Positions 27,461-36,884 are shown, numbered from the stretch's first letter. The stretch is 64,000 nucleotides of DNA from Lactobacillales bacterium (GCA_031261705.1 JAISJD010000030.1:47791-111790), one strand, 5' to 3'. The notes: generated by a model not told the origin, from the letters alone. Made by a program: numbers and translations.

Positions 27461-27791
27461 AAGAGTTCGAGGAGGCATTATGCTGACAGCCCTTCTTTTT
27501 GTTTTGGTTTTCTCGTGTAGTTGTCTCTTTTTACTAGAGGACGTTGAGCTTACAAAGGAATATGTAGAAGCATCTAAAACGTCTGAAAAATGTGAGATGA
27601 TGATTTTTTTAGCAAGAGATTATGCCAAAAAGAGTCCAGACAAAAAGCGAACACTGCAAACATCTATCGGAGAGATTACCTATTCTGTGAATACGAACGG
27701 CTACATCACTTATCGAATAAAGCTAATCGGTAAGGAGTTGCAGCCAGCAATCATAGAGCACTGGGAAAAAACATCTGGAAATGAGAATTAA
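27441..27791 (+). CDS. comGG: ComGG-like minor pseudopilus protein
   Basis: 116 residues from TTG at 27441, which has GGAGGAG (27427-27433) seven bases upstream; the ATG at 27447 is the alternative. One N-terminal hydrophobic segment (GGIMLTALLFVLVFSCSCLFLL) and a small soluble domain. Like other ComGG proteins it lacks the standard pilin cleavage motif. Identification is by position as last gene of comG. Confidence 0.8.
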   Translation: MRMKRPKRVRGGIMLTALLFVLVFSCSCLFLLEDVELTKEYVEASKTSEKCEMMIFLARDYAKKSPDKKRTLQTSIGEITYSVNTNGYITYRIKLIGKELQPAIIEHWEKTSGNEN

Positions 27792-27857
27792 TTGCTATTG
27801 GGTTGGGATATGAGCTAAAATGGAATCATTGAGAAAATCAAGGATGGTGAGGATTTC

Positions 27858-28862
27858 GTGTTTCCAGAAAAAATTGAACAGGCATATGAACTCTTATTAG
27901 AAGGGAGTCAGTTATTACAAAATGTATTGGAATCAAATTTCTTTGAGGGCTACATTGAAAATGGTGGAAATGTTATTGAGGGCTATACAACAAAAGTTGT
28001 GGACGATGTTCCAAATGAAGAAACCACAACACATTTAAACGAGCTTTATCGCAAATTACAAGCGTTAGACTTGGCGCCGGAAGAGTGGCGGAAAGTGGCA
28101 CAACTTGTCCTATTAAAAGGGAGTGTCACCGAGCCGCTCCAAGCGAATCATCAATTAACCCCCGATAGTATCGGTTTCTTGTTTGTTTTCCTCATAGAAC
28201 AATTATATGCTGGAAAAAAAGAAGTAACAATTTTAGATAATACGATTGGTATGGGGAATCTGTTACTAACGGTATTGACGAATCTTGCATTAGCAGGAAT
28301 TAAGGGGGAAGCTTATGGGGTGGATGTAGACGACACACTTCTGACGATTGCTGCAGTAAATGCAGATATGACGGGCGTAGATTTACAGCTTTTCCACCAA
28401 GATGGTGTAGGAGACTTAAAAATTGAACCTGTGGATGTGGTGATTGGGGACTTACCAGTAGGTTATTATCCAGATGATAAAAAAGCCGCTCGCTACCAAA
28501 TGTTTTCAAAGGTGGGGCATACTTATGCGCATCACTTGTTGATAGAGCAAGGAATGAAGCAGGTGAAAGAGGGCGGATTTGGTATTTTCTTAGTACCAAC
28601 TAATCTTTTTTCTTCAGAACAAAGCAAACAATTAAAAGAGTGGATGGAAAATTCTGCCTACCTTCAAGGGATTATTCAACTCCCTGAAAATCTGTTTAAA
28701 ACAGAAAATGCACAGAAAAATATTGTTCTTTTTCAGAAACACGGGGGCGATGCAAAACAAGCTCAAGTTTTGGTAGCCTCTCTAAATAGCTTAACAGAGC
28801 CAACGAAGATTCAATTATTCTTTAAACAATTTTTAAATTGGAAAGAGAACAATAATTTCTAG
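27858..28862 (+). CDS. YtxK-like class I SAM-dependent methyltransferase
   Basis: 334 residues. A helical N-terminal region is followed by a Rossmann methyltransferase core: ILDNTIGMGNLLLTVL (motif I), AYGVDVDDTLL, and VVIGDLPVGYYP, the last in place of the N6-adenine NPPY motif. It fits the family found between comG and ackA in many Firmicutes. The target is unknown; the altered NPPY argues against simply assuming DNA methylation. GTG start at 27858 with GGTGAGG upstream. Confidence 0.85.
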   Translation: MFPEKIEQAYELLLEGSQLLQNVLESNFFEGYIENGGNVIEGYTTKVVDDVPNEETTTHLNELYRKLQALDLAPEEWRKVAQLVLLKGSVTEPLQANHQLTPDSIGFLFVFLIEQLYAGKKEVTILDNTIGMGNLLLTVLTNLALAGIKGEAYGVDVDDTLLTIAAVNADMTGVDLQLFHQDGVGDLKIEPVDVVIGDLPVGYYPDDKKAARYQMFSKVGHTYAHHLLIEQGMKQVKEGGFGIFLVPTNLFSSEQSKQLKEWMENSAYLQGIIQLPENLFKTENAQKNIVLFQKHGGDAKQAQVLVASLNSLTEPTKIQLFFKQFLNWKENNNF

Positions 28863-28892
28863 TCATTTCCCTATTTACTAATGATGAAAGCG

Positions 28893-28911
28893 TGTTACAA
28901 TATGTATTGTA
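28893..28911 (+). promoter_or_regulatory. ackA: ackA promoter with overlapping palindrome
   Basis: TGTTACAAT is an extended -10. Its TACAAT (28896-28901) is also the left arm of TACAAT-ATGT-ATTGTA, so a regulator binding there would cover the promoter. The regulator is not identified. Confidence 0.45.
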
Positions 28912-28976
28912 CATTAAGCGACAGAGTTAATCAGAAAAAAATAGTGGGATTATCTTTGTGAGAAAGGGAGAACAGA

Positions 28977-30173
28977 ATGTCAAAAACAATGTCAATGAAT
29001 GCAGGTAGTTCAAGTCTAAAATGGCAATTATATGAAATGCCAGCAGAAACAGTAATCGCAAAAGGAATCGTAGAACGTATTGGTCTAAAAGATTCTATCT
29101 TTACTGTGAAATATGGAGACGGAGAAAAATTTGAAAAAGTGATTGATATTCCTAACCATGACTTAGCAGTACAAATGCTTTTGGATGAGTTAATTAATTT
29201 GGGTATCCTTAAAGAGTTTAAAGAAATCACAGGTGTAGGACATCGTATCGTAGCAGGTGGCGAATACTTCAAAGAATCAGTTATCGTAAGCGATGCAGTG
29301 CTAGAAAAAATTGAAGAATTATCAGAATTAGCACCTCTTCACAATCCAGCTAATGCTGCTGGGATTCGTGCATTTAAGAAAGTTTTACCAGATATTACAA
29401 GTGTTGCCGTATTTGATACAGCTTTCCACTCAACAATGCCAGAAGTAAACTATCGTTATGGGATTCCAAAAGAATATTACGATAAATATAAAGCACGTAA
29501 ATATGGTGCGCATGGAACGAGCCACCAATACGTAGCTAACCGTGCCGCTGAAATTATCGGTAAACCAGTTGATGAATTAAAATTAATCACTGCACATATC
29601 GGAAATGGTGCGTCAATTACAGCTGTTCGTTATGGTCAATCAGTAGATACTTCAATGGGCTTCACACCACTTGCTGGCGTGATGATGGGAACTCGTTCAG
29701 GAGATATTGATCCTTCGTTATTCCCATACCTTATGAAGAAAACAGGAATTACAGACGTTAACGATATGCTTGATATTTTAAACAAAAAATCAGGTTTGCT
29801 AGGAGTGTCTGGTATTTCTTCAGACATGCGCGATGTCATTGATGCGAAAAAAGAAGGAAATCAAGACGCTGCTTTAGCTTTTGAAATCTTTACAGACCGC
29901 ATTCGTAAATATATCGCTCAATATTTCGCTGTCTTAAATGGTGCAGATGCAGTCATCTTTACAGCTGGTATCGGTGAAAATTCAAATGCTGTCCGTAGTT
30001 CTGTCATTGACGGAATGAGCTGGTTTGGCATGAAGATTGATGAATCGAAAAATGTTGTAGGCGCAGATGGAATCATTTCCACACCTGACTCAAAAGTAAA
30101 AGTATTAGTTGTTCCAACAGACGAAGAATTAGTCATTGCTCGTGATGTGGAACGTTTAAAGAGAATGGGATAA
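28977..30173 (+). CDS. ackA: Acetate kinase
   Basis: 398 residues. It interconverts acetyl phosphate and ADP with acetate and ATP, the ATP-yielding step of overflow metabolism in lactic acid bacteria. Signatures are [13 protein letters not shown] at the start, HAPLHNP-like [57 protein letters not shown] and [18 protein letters not shown] ribosome-binding site. Monocistronic with a strong terminator. Confidence 0.98.
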   Translation: MSKTMSMNAGSSSLKWQLYEMPAETVIAKGIVERIGLKDSIFTVKYGDGEKFEKVIDIPNHDLAVQMLLDELINLGILKEFKEITGVGHRIVAGGEYFKESVIVSDAVLEKIEELSELAPLHNPANAAGIRAFKKVLPDITSVAVFDTAFHSTMPEVNYRYGIPKEYYDKYKARKYGAHGTSHQYVANRAAEIIGKPVDELKLITAHIGNGASITAVRYGQSVDTSMGFTPLAGVMMGTRSGDIDPSLFPYLMKKTGITDVNDMLDILNKKSGLLGVSGISSDMRDVIDAKKEGNQDAALAFEIFTDRIRKYIAQYFAVLNGADAVIFTAGIGENSNAVRSSVIDGMSWFGMKIDESKNVVGADGIISTPDSKVKVLVVPTDEELVIARDVERLKRMG

Positions 30174-30197
30174 ACTTCTCATTGTTAAGTAGATAAT

Positions 30198-30236
30198 AAA
30201 AATAGCTCTTCTCCGTATCGGAGAGGGCTATTTTTC
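30198..30236 (+). terminator. Terminator of ackA
   Basis: AAAATAGCTCTTCTCCG and CGGAGAGGGCTATTTTT form a long stem around a TAT-type loop, ending in T. Confidence 0.93.
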
Positions 30237-30318
30237 GTAATAAGTAGTAAAAATCTGAATTTATTATTCATCAAAATTTTATGTGGCTACTCTTTTCAAG
30301 CTATATGTCTAGTGAATA

Positions 30319-30327
30319 TGGTATAAT
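30319..30327 (+). promoter_or_regulatory. folE: Extended -10 promoter of the folate operon
   Basis: TGGTATAAT with perfect TATAAT at 30322-30327, 37 bases before folE. Confidence 0.6.
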
Positions 30328-30363
30328 AGTTCAAAAATTATTGGGAAGTTGGAGAATGAAATA

Positions 30364-30918
30364 ATGGATAAAGAGAAAATTGAACAAGGGATAAAATTAG
30401 TGCTAGAAGGAATTGGTGAAGATGCGAACCGTCCCGGATTGATCGAAACACCGGAGAGAATTGCTAAGGCATGTGAGGAAATCTTTGGTGGACTGTACGA
30501 GGATGCGGCAGCGCATTTACAAAAAACTTTTCCAGCTGAAAATAATGAATTTGTTTTAGAAAAGGATATTCCTTTTTATTCCACCTGTGAGCACCATTTA
30601 TTACCATTTTTCGGTGTGGTGCATGTGGCTTATGTCCCTAATGGAGAAGTGGTGGGCCTGAGTAAGATTGCTCGGACTGTCGATGTTTTTGCTCGTCGTC
30701 CGCAAATTCAAGAGCAGCTGACAGGACAAATTGCCGAAAGTATTATGAAAAACTTACAGCCAAAAGGGGTACTTGTCTTGGTTGAAGCAGAGCATTTGTG
30801 CATGACGATGCGTGGAGCGAAGAAGCTGGGAACCAAGACCACGACAATGGTTGGAAAAGGCGTTTTTGAAAAGGATTATGAATTAAGAAATACGATTTTA
30901 AAATTAATTGATAAATAG
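30364..30918 (+). CDS. folE: GTP cyclohydrolase I
   Basis: 184 residues. First step of tetrahydrofolate synthesis: GTP to dihydroneopterin triphosphate plus formate. Zinc-site and active-site motifs are [14 protein letters not shown] and [11 protein letters not shown], with the substrate loop RPQIQEQLT. The ATG at 30364 has GGAG 9 bases upstream; the in-frame TTG at 30349 is rejected. It heads folE-folP-folBK. Confidence 0.97.
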   Translation: MDKEKIEQGIKLVLEGIGEDANRPGLIETPERIAKACEEIFGGLYEDAAAHLQKTFPAENNEFVLEKDIPFYSTCEHHLLPFFGVVHVAYVPNGEVVGLSKIARTVDVFARRPQIQEQLTGQIAESIMKNLQPKGVLVLVEAEHLCMTMRGAKKLGTKTTTMVGKGVFEKDYELRNTILKLIDK

Positions 30919-30940
30919 TTTTGAGGGTGGGGGAGAGCAT

Positions 30941-31759
30941 ATGAGAATAGGAAATAGAGAGTTTGATGTAAAAAATCATACGTATATCATGGGAATTTTG
31001 AACGTAACACCGGACTCTTTTTCAGACGGTGGAAAATGGAACGATTTTGATAACGCTTTGGCACATACGGAGCAGATGATTGCTGACGGGGCGGATATTA
31101 TTGATATTGGTGGTGAGTCTACTCGTCCCGGACATCAACAAATCTCTGAAGAAGAGGAAATTGCGCGCGTTGTTCCTATCATTGAAGCGGTGAAAAAAAG
31201 GTTTGATGTACCTGTCTCAATTGATAGTTACAAGTCAAATGTGGCGGAGGCGGGAGTTCAGGCGGGAGCAGATTTAATTAATGACATCTGGGGCTTGATG
31301 TATGATGAGCGAATGGGCGATGTGATTCGGGAGTACCAAGTGGCGTGTTGTTTAATGCAAAATCGCAAAAAAGCGGATTATCAAAATTTTGAAGTTGATT
31401 TTATGAATGACTTGAGAAAAATTGTGACACTCGCAAAGAGAAAAGGAATTGCAGACGATAAAATCATGCTTGATCCCGGGGTTGGCTTTGGGAAGTCGTA
31501 TGAAAACAATTTGTCAGCTATAGCAAATGTGGGGATGATGCATGAGCTAGGCTATCCAATTTTACTAGCAACTTCGCGGAAATCGTTCATAGATAAAACT
31601 ATTCATGTCCCCGTTAACGAACGACTTGAGGGAACCTTGGCGACTACAGTGCTCGGGGTGACCAGTCATTGTGGCTTTGTGAGAGTGCATGATGTCTTGG
31701 AAAACAAGCGCATTATTCAGATGACCGAAGCGATTTTAGCAAGAAAATTGGAGAAATGA
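30941..31759 (+). CDS. folP: Dihydropteroate synthase
   Basis: 272 residues. Joins p-aminobenzoate to hydroxymethyl-dihydropterin pyrophosphate; the sulfonamide target. Motifs are GILNVTPDSFSDGG, DIGGESTRPG, PVSIDSYKSNVA, LINDIWG, DPGVGFGKSYENN and LLATSRKSFID. The ATG at 30941 follows GGGTGGGGGAG. It is separated from folE by 22 bases and from folBK by 10. Confidence 0.97.
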   Translation: MRIGNREFDVKNHTYIMGILNVTPDSFSDGGKWNDFDNALAHTEQMIADGADIIDIGGESTRPGHQQISEEEEIARVVPIIEAVKKRFDVPVSIDSYKSNVAEAGVQAGADLINDIWGLMYDERMGDVIREYQVACCLMQNRKKADYQNFEVDFMNDLRKIVTLAKRKGIADDKIMLDPGVGFGKSYENNLSAIANVGMMHELGYPILLATSRKSFIDKTIHVPVNERLEGTLATTVLGVTSHCGFVRVHDVLENKRIIQMTEAILARKLEK

Positions 31760-31769
31760 GGGATGTAGA

Positions 31770-32594
31770 ATGACCGATAGCATTCGGATTGTAAATCTTG
31801 AAACTTTTGGCAATCATGGGGTCTTTCCAGAAGAAAATGTCTTAGGGCAAAAATTTATCCTTTCTGCAGAATTATTTGTAGAGACGCGTGAAGCTGGCAA
31901 AACAGATGATTTAACAAAATCCATTCACTATGGAGAAGTAGCATTAGAGATTGACCGATTTATGAGGGAAACGACTTTTAAGCTAATTGAACGAGTGGCA
32001 GAAGATTTAGCAGAACATTTGCTTTTAACCTTTCCACTGATGAACGGTATCAAGCTAGAAATTAAGAAACCTTGGGCACCAATTGGCTTACCACTTGATT
32101 ACGCTTCGGTACAAATTGAGCGCAAGTGGCATACAGCTTACATTGCTTTAGGGTCAAACATTGGAAATACAGAGGAATATATTACTGAAGCGATAAAACA
32201 GCTTGGAGAATTAAAAACTAGTAAGGTGGTACAGGTGTCAGAGTTGATTCGGACAAAACCATATGGTGGAGTGGAGCAAGGCGATTTCTTAAACGGTGTC
32301 TTGGAACTGAAAACATTATTGACACCTACCGAACTTTTAGACGAGTTGCATAAAATTGAGCAATCAGCCGGTCGAGAACGCTTAGTACATTGGGGACCAA
32401 GGACGCTAGATTTGGATATTTTGCTTTACGATAAGGAAGTTGTAGCGACGCCAGATTTAAAAATTCCACATGTCGATATGCAAAATCGTGATTTTGTCTT
32501 AACGCCTTTAGCGGAAATCGCACCATATGCTTGGCACCCACTGTTAAATAAATCTATTTTACAATTGCAGCAAGAATTGTTAGCTAAGAATTAA
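31770..32594 (+). CDS. folBK: Bifunctional dihydroneopterin aldolase / HPPK (FolB-FolK fusion)
   Basis: 274 residues combining two enzymes. Residues 1 to about 120 are dihydroneopterin aldolase (ETFGNHGVFPEENVLGQKF, DLTKSIHYGEVA, KLIERVAEDLAEHL, KKPWAPIG). From about 126 (AYIALGSNIGN) to the end is 6-hydroxymethyl-dihydropterin pyrophosphokinase (FLNGVLELKT, GPRTLDLDILLYD, PHVDMQNRDFVLTPLAEI). The domain order matches the SulD-type fusion of streptococci. It makes the pterin substrate of FolP, its operon neighbour. No folC, DHFR or pab genes follow. Confidence 0.95.
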   Translation: MTDSIRIVNLETFGNHGVFPEENVLGQKFILSAELFVETREAGKTDDLTKSIHYGEVALEIDRFMRETTFKLIERVAEDLAEHLLLTFPLMNGIKLEIKKPWAPIGLPLDYASVQIERKWHTAYIALGSNIGNTEEYITEAIKQLGELKTSKVVQVSELIRTKPYGGVEQGDFLNGVLELKTLLTPTELLDELHKIEQSAGRERLVHWGPRTLDLDILLYDKEVVATPDLKIPHVDMQNRDFVLTPLAEIAPYAWHPLLNKSILQLQQELLAKN

Positions 32595-32617
32595 AAGTAT
32601 AAGTTGCTATACGTATT

Positions 32618-32656
32618 GCGTAATTTATGGGGTGAACTCATGAATTGCGCTTTTTA
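32618..32656 (+). terminator. Terminator of the folate operon
   Basis: GCGTAATTTATG (32618-32629) pairs with CATGAATTGCGC (32639-32650), with G-U pairs, then TTTTT. Confidence 0.85.
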
Positions 32657-32942
32657 ATATGCTACAATTTTAGCAAAGGATACTGACAATGATGCAAAAA
32701 TTTTATGGAAAGTAAAATCAATCAAAAGGATTAAGCACTGGAAAAAGTTGATAATTTACGAAACGGATATGTCTAGTTTATTTGGAGATAATATGGTGAA
32801 GTGGAAAATTGAAAGGGAAAATAAGAAGATGTTTTTCTTACGCCAGATTTTGGACAGATAGCCCCCTGTATTGGGCAACCGTTTCTACTGTCTAAATTGT
32901 TTCAATGGCAGAATATTTCTAATCCCTCTTTTTAAAACTTTC
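32657..32942 (+). other. Intergenic stretch without a recognisable gene
   Basis: AT-rich sequence between the folate terminator and the glycan locus. The longest start-to-stop frame on the plus strand (ATG 32769 to TAG 32861, 30 codons, ending MFFLRQILDR) lacks a ribosome-binding site and resembles nothing I know. Possibly the worn remains of an older gene; I claim no function. Confidence 0.4.
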
Positions 32943-32954
32943 TTAATATGTTAA
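32943..32954 (+). promoter_or_regulatory. Candidate GntR operator, site 1 (DUF2264 transcription unit)
   Basis: TTAATATGTTAA, 72 bases before the DUF2264 start codon. It matches the palindrome found at four other promoters of this locus (consensus near TTAACATRTTAA). Confidence 0.55.
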
Positions 32955-33026
32955 GCTAATGAAGAGAAATGAAATCGGTAACAAGAACAGATAAATCGTG
33001 TTTTGAGTTCTCCGAGGAGGGAAGAG

Positions 33027-34769
33027 ATGAAAAAAATTCAAGAGAATCCATTTTTGACTAAAAATGATTTTTCAGAGGCGGTCAAAACGTTAGTTGCCCC
33101 TATTCGTCAGGCAATTTTACAGACTAAAAGCTTAGGTCTTCATCTAGGTTCGAGCGGTGCGGTTTATAGTGAAAATCGAGCAGAGATGGAAAGCTTGATT
33201 CGTCCGTTGTGGGGACTTGCGCCTTTATGGACAGCCTTTGATGAGGAAGATTTACGGCAAAGCTACTTAGAAAAAATAAGCAATGGAACCAATCCTCAAA
33301 ATAAATTCTATTGGGGAAAAGTGGAAAACTACGATCAATACATTGTAGAAATGGCAGCAATTTCGGTCACCTTACTACTGCATAAAGCACTCGTTTGGGA
33401 GAAATTGACCGAAGAGGAGCAGAAAAATTTATCCGCATGGTTAAGACAAGCACTCGATAAGAAAATTCCAAAGAATAATTGGACTTTTTTTAAGGTACTC
33501 ATTCGGATAGCACTTTTTCATTGTGGGGAAGACCTGGATCACGAAGCACTTGATTCTGAGCTTGAGCTGATTGATGCCATGTATATTGGTGAGGGCTGGT
33601 ATATGGACGGGAAAACGACCCAGCGCGATTATTATATTCCGTTTGCTTTTCATTTTTATGGCTTGATTTATGCGAAGTTCATGAGGAAAGTGGATAATGC
33701 TCGAGCGGAGATTTTTATTCACCGTGCGACAAGGTTTGCACAAGATTTTGCCTTTTATTTTGACGTGGAGGGTGAGGCATTGCCTTTTGGGCGGAGCTTA
33801 ACGTATCGGTTTGCGCAATCAGCTTTCTTTTCAGCACTTGTTTTTTGTGATGTAGAGGCGTTACCTTGGAGTGAGGTGAAAGGGCTACTAGCAAGAAATA
33901 TGCGTTGTTGGATGAATCACGATATTTTCACGTTTGACGGACGTCTTTCCATTGGCTACCACTATGAAAATTTAGTCATGGGCGAGGGGTATAATGCGCC
34001 AGGGTCAGTTTATTGGGCGTTTAAGACTTTTTTGATTTTAGCGGTAGATGAAAAGCATTCCTTTTGGCAAGCGACACCCGTAGAATTTCATGCTGAAAAT
34101 GGGAAAAAACTGGTGAAGCAAGGAAATATGCTGCTAGTTCGTGAAAATCATGGAAAGCATGTCTTGGGCTACCCCGCTCAATTAATGATTGAGGGGCAAG
34201 CACATGCGGAGGCAAAGTATAGCAAATTTGTTTACTCCACAAAGTTTGGCTTCAGTGTGCCAAAAGCGAGTGTGACTTATGAAGAGGGAGCATTTGACAA
34301 TACCTTAGCTGTATCACTTGACGGAAAATATTACCGTTGTAAGCGTGAAATACTGGACTATAAAATAACCGAAGAACGAGTATATCATAAATGGTCACCA
34401 TTTCCAGAGGTTCTGATTGAAACCGAAATTTTTCCGATTGGGGAATGGCACGTGCGTGTTCATCAGATTCAAACGGCCGTCCCTCTTGAACTTCGTGAAG
34501 GTGGTTTTAGCGTTCCTCTTTTGGGAAGAAATCCTCACTCGCTTTTGAAACAGGAGAGTGCCACGGTATTTGAAGGAGCATTATGCTCTAAAATTTATGC
34601 AATTGAGGGCTATGATAAGGCGGAGATTGTACGACCAGAAGTCAACACTTCGCTTTTCTTTCCAAGAACGACGTTTCCAGCGCTAAGAAAAAAAGTTGAT
34701 AGGGGCACACATCTCTTGATTAGCTTGGTCGGTGGATTGACAATAAAAGAAGAACTAACGGAGGAATGA
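33027..34769 (+). CDS. DUF2264 family protein
   Basis: 580 residues, cytosolic (no signal peptide). The conserved pattern RPLWGLAPLW near residue 60, GEGWYMDGKTTQRDYYIPFAFHFYGLIYA in the middle and RATRFAQDFAFYFDVEGEALPFGRSLTYRFAQSAFF fits DUF2264, an alpha/alpha-barrel-like family often found in uronate and pectin or glycosaminoglycan loci. The exact reaction is unknown; a role on unsaturated uronyl oligosaccharides is inferred from neighbours. The ATG at 33027 has GAGGAGGGAAG upstream. It pairs with the next gene, one base away. Confidence 0.75.
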   Translation: MKKIQENPFLTKNDFSEAVKTLVAPIRQAILQTKSLGLHLGSSGAVYSENRAEMESLIRPLWGLAPLWTAFDEEDLRQSYLEKISNGTNPQNKFYWGKVENYDQYIVEMAAISVTLLLHKALVWEKLTEEEQKNLSAWLRQALDKKIPKNNWTFFKVLIRIALFHCGEDLDHEALDSELELIDAMYIGEGWYMDGKTTQRDYYIPFAFHFYGLIYAKFMRKVDNARAEIFIHRATRFAQDFAFYFDVEGEALPFGRSLTYRFAQSAFFSALVFCDVEALPWSEVKGLLARNMRCWMNHDIFTFDGRLSIGYHYENLVMGEGYNAPGSVYWAFKTFLILAVDEKHSFWQATPVEFHAENGKKLVKQGNMLLVRENHGKHVLGYPAQLMIEGQAHAEAKYSKFVYSTKFGFSVPKASVTYEEGAFDNTLAVSLDGKYYRCKREILDYKITEERVYHKWSPFPEVLIETEIFPIGEWHVRVHQIQTAVPLELREGGFSVPLLGRNPHSLLKQESATVFEGALCSKIYAIEGYDKAEIVRPEVNTSLFFPRTTFPALRKKVDRGTHLLISLVGGLTIKEELTEE

Positions 34770-34770
34770 A

Positions 34771-35604
34771 ATGATTAAAATTGAATTACTGAACGCACAA
34801 GAGGAAAAAATCACTGGGAAAATTGACCATGAAAAAGAAATCGGCTTTCTTGAGGCAACGGGGGTCGAGCAGGCTGTTTTAGGAATAAAGAATTTTTCCT
34901 ATTCTTTTGGGGATAAAATTCGAGTGACAACAGAAAAAAAAGAAACCTATTTTGTTGTTCAGCTAGAGGAAACCTTAGCGCTCACCCTACTCTATCTTCC
35001 AAGCACTACTTGGGAATATGTTGTTCCTTTGTCAGAAAATTTAGCAAAATCAGCGGTAGATACAGCCTTTCACTCTCGTCGTCATTGTATTATGGTCAGA
35101 AAAGCGCATGCGTTTGAAGTGGAAAATTACCAAAATCTATCGTTTAACTCTCACGACCAAAAAGAAACGACTGGGGCTTTTCCACATGTTTATGCGAACG
35201 TGGAAACAAGAGAGGATTCGGTCTTTTTTGCTAAAAATGCGATTGACGGAAAGTATGCAAATCTATCGCATGGTTCCTATCCGTTTGCTTCTTGGGGTAT
35301 TAATCAACAAAGCGATGCGGCGTTAACGATTGATTTTGGACGGGAAGTAGAAATAGATTGTCTTCGTCTCTTGTTTCGTGGAGATTATCCACATGATAGC
35401 TTTTGGACACAAGTAAGTGTACATTTTTCAAATGGAGAGACGGAAATTTTTAAAACGACCAACAGCTTAGAATTTCAATTCTTTTCTTTCAAGCCAAAGC
35501 GAGTAACTTCAATCACATTGACCGATTTAAAGAAAAACAAGGATGATTCACCTTTCCCAGCGTTAGTGCAAATAGAAGTCTTTGGGAAAAATGTTAAAGT
35601 TTAG
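34771..35604 (+). CDS. Galactose-binding-fold (discoidin/F5-8C-like) carbohydrate-binding protein
   Basis: 277 residues without a signal peptide. The C-terminal part looks like a discoidin-type beta-sandwich: NAIDGKYANLSHGSYPFASWGI, DAALTIDFGREVEIDCLRLLFRGDYPHDSFW and SITLTDLKK near the end. The N-terminal 130 residues are beta-rich and unrecognised. It starts one base after the DUF2264 stop, with GGAGGA upstream, so the two are co-translated. It probably assists DUF2264 in binding an intracellular oligosaccharide (inference). Confidence 0.6.
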   Translation: MIKIELLNAQEEKITGKIDHEKEIGFLEATGVEQAVLGIKNFSYSFGDKIRVTTEKKETYFVVQLEETLALTLLYLPSTTWEYVVPLSENLAKSAVDTAFHSRRHCIMVRKAHAFEVENYQNLSFNSHDQKETTGAFPHVYANVETREDSVFFAKNAIDGKYANLSHGSYPFASWGINQQSDAALTIDFGREVEIDCLRLLFRGDYPHDSFWTQVSVHFSNGETEIFKTTNSLEFQFFSFKPKRVTSITLTDLKKNKDDSPFPALVQIEVFGKNVKV

Positions 35605-35673
35605 GGATGAACTAGCGAAAGAGAAATAATTTTGCTGACTTTTTTTCTTTTATAGATTATAATGTGTCTATAG

Positions 35674-35685
35674 TTAACATATTAA
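35674..35685 (+). promoter_or_regulatory. Candidate GntR operator, site 2, at the ugl promoter
   Basis: TTAACATATTAA, a perfect-arm palindrome 10 bases after TATAAT (35658-35663) and 22 bases before the ugl start codon. Binding would block transcription initiation or early elongation. Confidence 0.65.
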
Positions 35686-35707
35686 TCTGTTAAATGGAGG
35701 CGGATTT

Positions 35708-36871
35708 ATGAGTCTTGAACAAAATAAGGAACGATTGTTAGAATTAAGCGAAAAAGTAACACCTAAATGGCTTGAGGATCAAATTGCTTGGTGTGTAAAA
35801 AAAATAAAACAAAATAAGGAACGCTTTGGGGAAAAATTTCCATCAGCTTGTGCAACAAATGGAAAGTACCGGTTGAAAGAAAATGATGATTGGACAAATG
35901 GTTTTTGGACGGGAATGTTATTTCTTGCTTATGAAATGACACGGGATAAGGCTTTCTTGACGTTAGCCTTGAAGAATATCGAAAGCTTCGAGGAACGGCT
36001 GAAAAATCATTTTGTCTTAGATCATCATGACATTGGCTTTTTATACAGCTTGTCCGTGGGTGCTGGCTATAAGGTGACGGGGGAAGAACGATATAAAGAG
36101 GACTTGGTGAATGCTGCCAAGGTACTTGTCGCACGTTTTCAGCCCAAAGGAGAGTTCATTCAGGCTTGGGGAACGTATGGCGACCCTAAAGAGTATCGCT
36201 TGATTATTGATTCTTTGATAAATCTTCCGCTACTGTTTGAGGCAACAAAGCTCACGGGAGAGAAGAAATATGCTGAGGTTGGGTTGAAGCACTATCACAC
36301 TTTGTTAAAGAGCGTTATTCGTGAAAATGGCACGACCTTTCACACCTATTATTTCAATCCGGCAACAGGAAAGCCGAGCAACGGTGCGACACATCAGGGA
36401 AATAGTGATGAATCCATCTGGGCTCGTGGTCAGAGTTGGGCAGTTTTAGGGCTTCCGCTTGATGAAAGCTTTGTGCATTCGGAGAAATTTCCAGAAATAT
36501 ACGACAAAATCGTAGATGTTTTTATCGAACATTTGCCAAGAGATTTAGTCCCTTACTGGGATTTTGATTTTAATGACGAAGTGCCGTCAGATAAAGATAG
36601 TTCCTCTCTTGCTATTGTTACTTGTGGCTTATTAGAGGCAGCAAAGGTCAATGCTTATCCTAAGGCGGAAGAGCTAGCAAAGGGCATGATTTATCAGCTG
36701 GGAAATTGTTACACATCAAAAGAGATAGAAGAAAATGAAGGCTTATTAGTACATGGCGTCTATGCACATGCTGAGGGAAAAGGAATTGATGAACCAAATT
36801 TATGGGGCGATTATTTCTATCTCGAAGCATTGGTGCGTTTGGCATGCCCAACTTGGAAACGCTATTGGTAG
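35708..36871 (+). CDS. ugl: GH88 unsaturated glucuronyl hydrolase
   Basis: 387 residues, cytosolic alpha/alpha-barrel enzyme. It removes the 4,5-unsaturated uronic acid that polysaccharide lyases leave at the non-reducing end of oligosaccharides (chondroitin, hyaluronan, heparin or similar). The two aspartates of the family are at D108 (HHDIGFLYS) and D168 (IIDSLINLPLLF), 60 apart as in Bacillus UGL. The motif GNSDESIWARGQSWAV and WDFDFNDEVPSDKDSSS also fit. The product feeds KduI and KduD at 42.6-44.3 kb. RBS TGGAGG. GH35 follows 13 bases later. Confidence 0.9.
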   Translation: MSLEQNKERLLELSEKVTPKWLEDQIAWCVKKIKQNKERFGEKFPSACATNGKYRLKENDDWTNGFWTGMLFLAYEMTRDKAFLTLALKNIESFEERLKNHFVLDHHDIGFLYSLSVGAGYKVTGEERYKEDLVNAAKVLVARFQPKGEFIQAWGTYGDPKEYRLIIDSLINLPLLFEATKLTGEKKYAEVGLKHYHTLLKSVIRENGTTFHTYYFNPATGKPSNGATHQGNSDESIWARGQSWAVLGLPLDESFVHSEKFPEIYDKIVDVFIEHLPRDLVPYWDFDFNDEVPSDKDSSSLAIVTCGLLEAAKVNAYPKAEELAKGMIYQLGNCYTSKEIEENEGLLVHGVYAHAEGKGIDEPNLWGDYFYLEALVRLACPTWKRYW

Positions 36872-36884
36872 GAGAGGAAAAATT

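Noticed and set aside
31770..32594. folB-folK fusion as an assembly artefact
   Set aside because: The same fusion (SulD type) is known in streptococci and the join is in frame with a normal linker.
32769..32861. 30-codon ORF upstream of the uronate locus
   Set aside because: No ribosome-binding site and no similarity I recognise; nothing in the context supports it.
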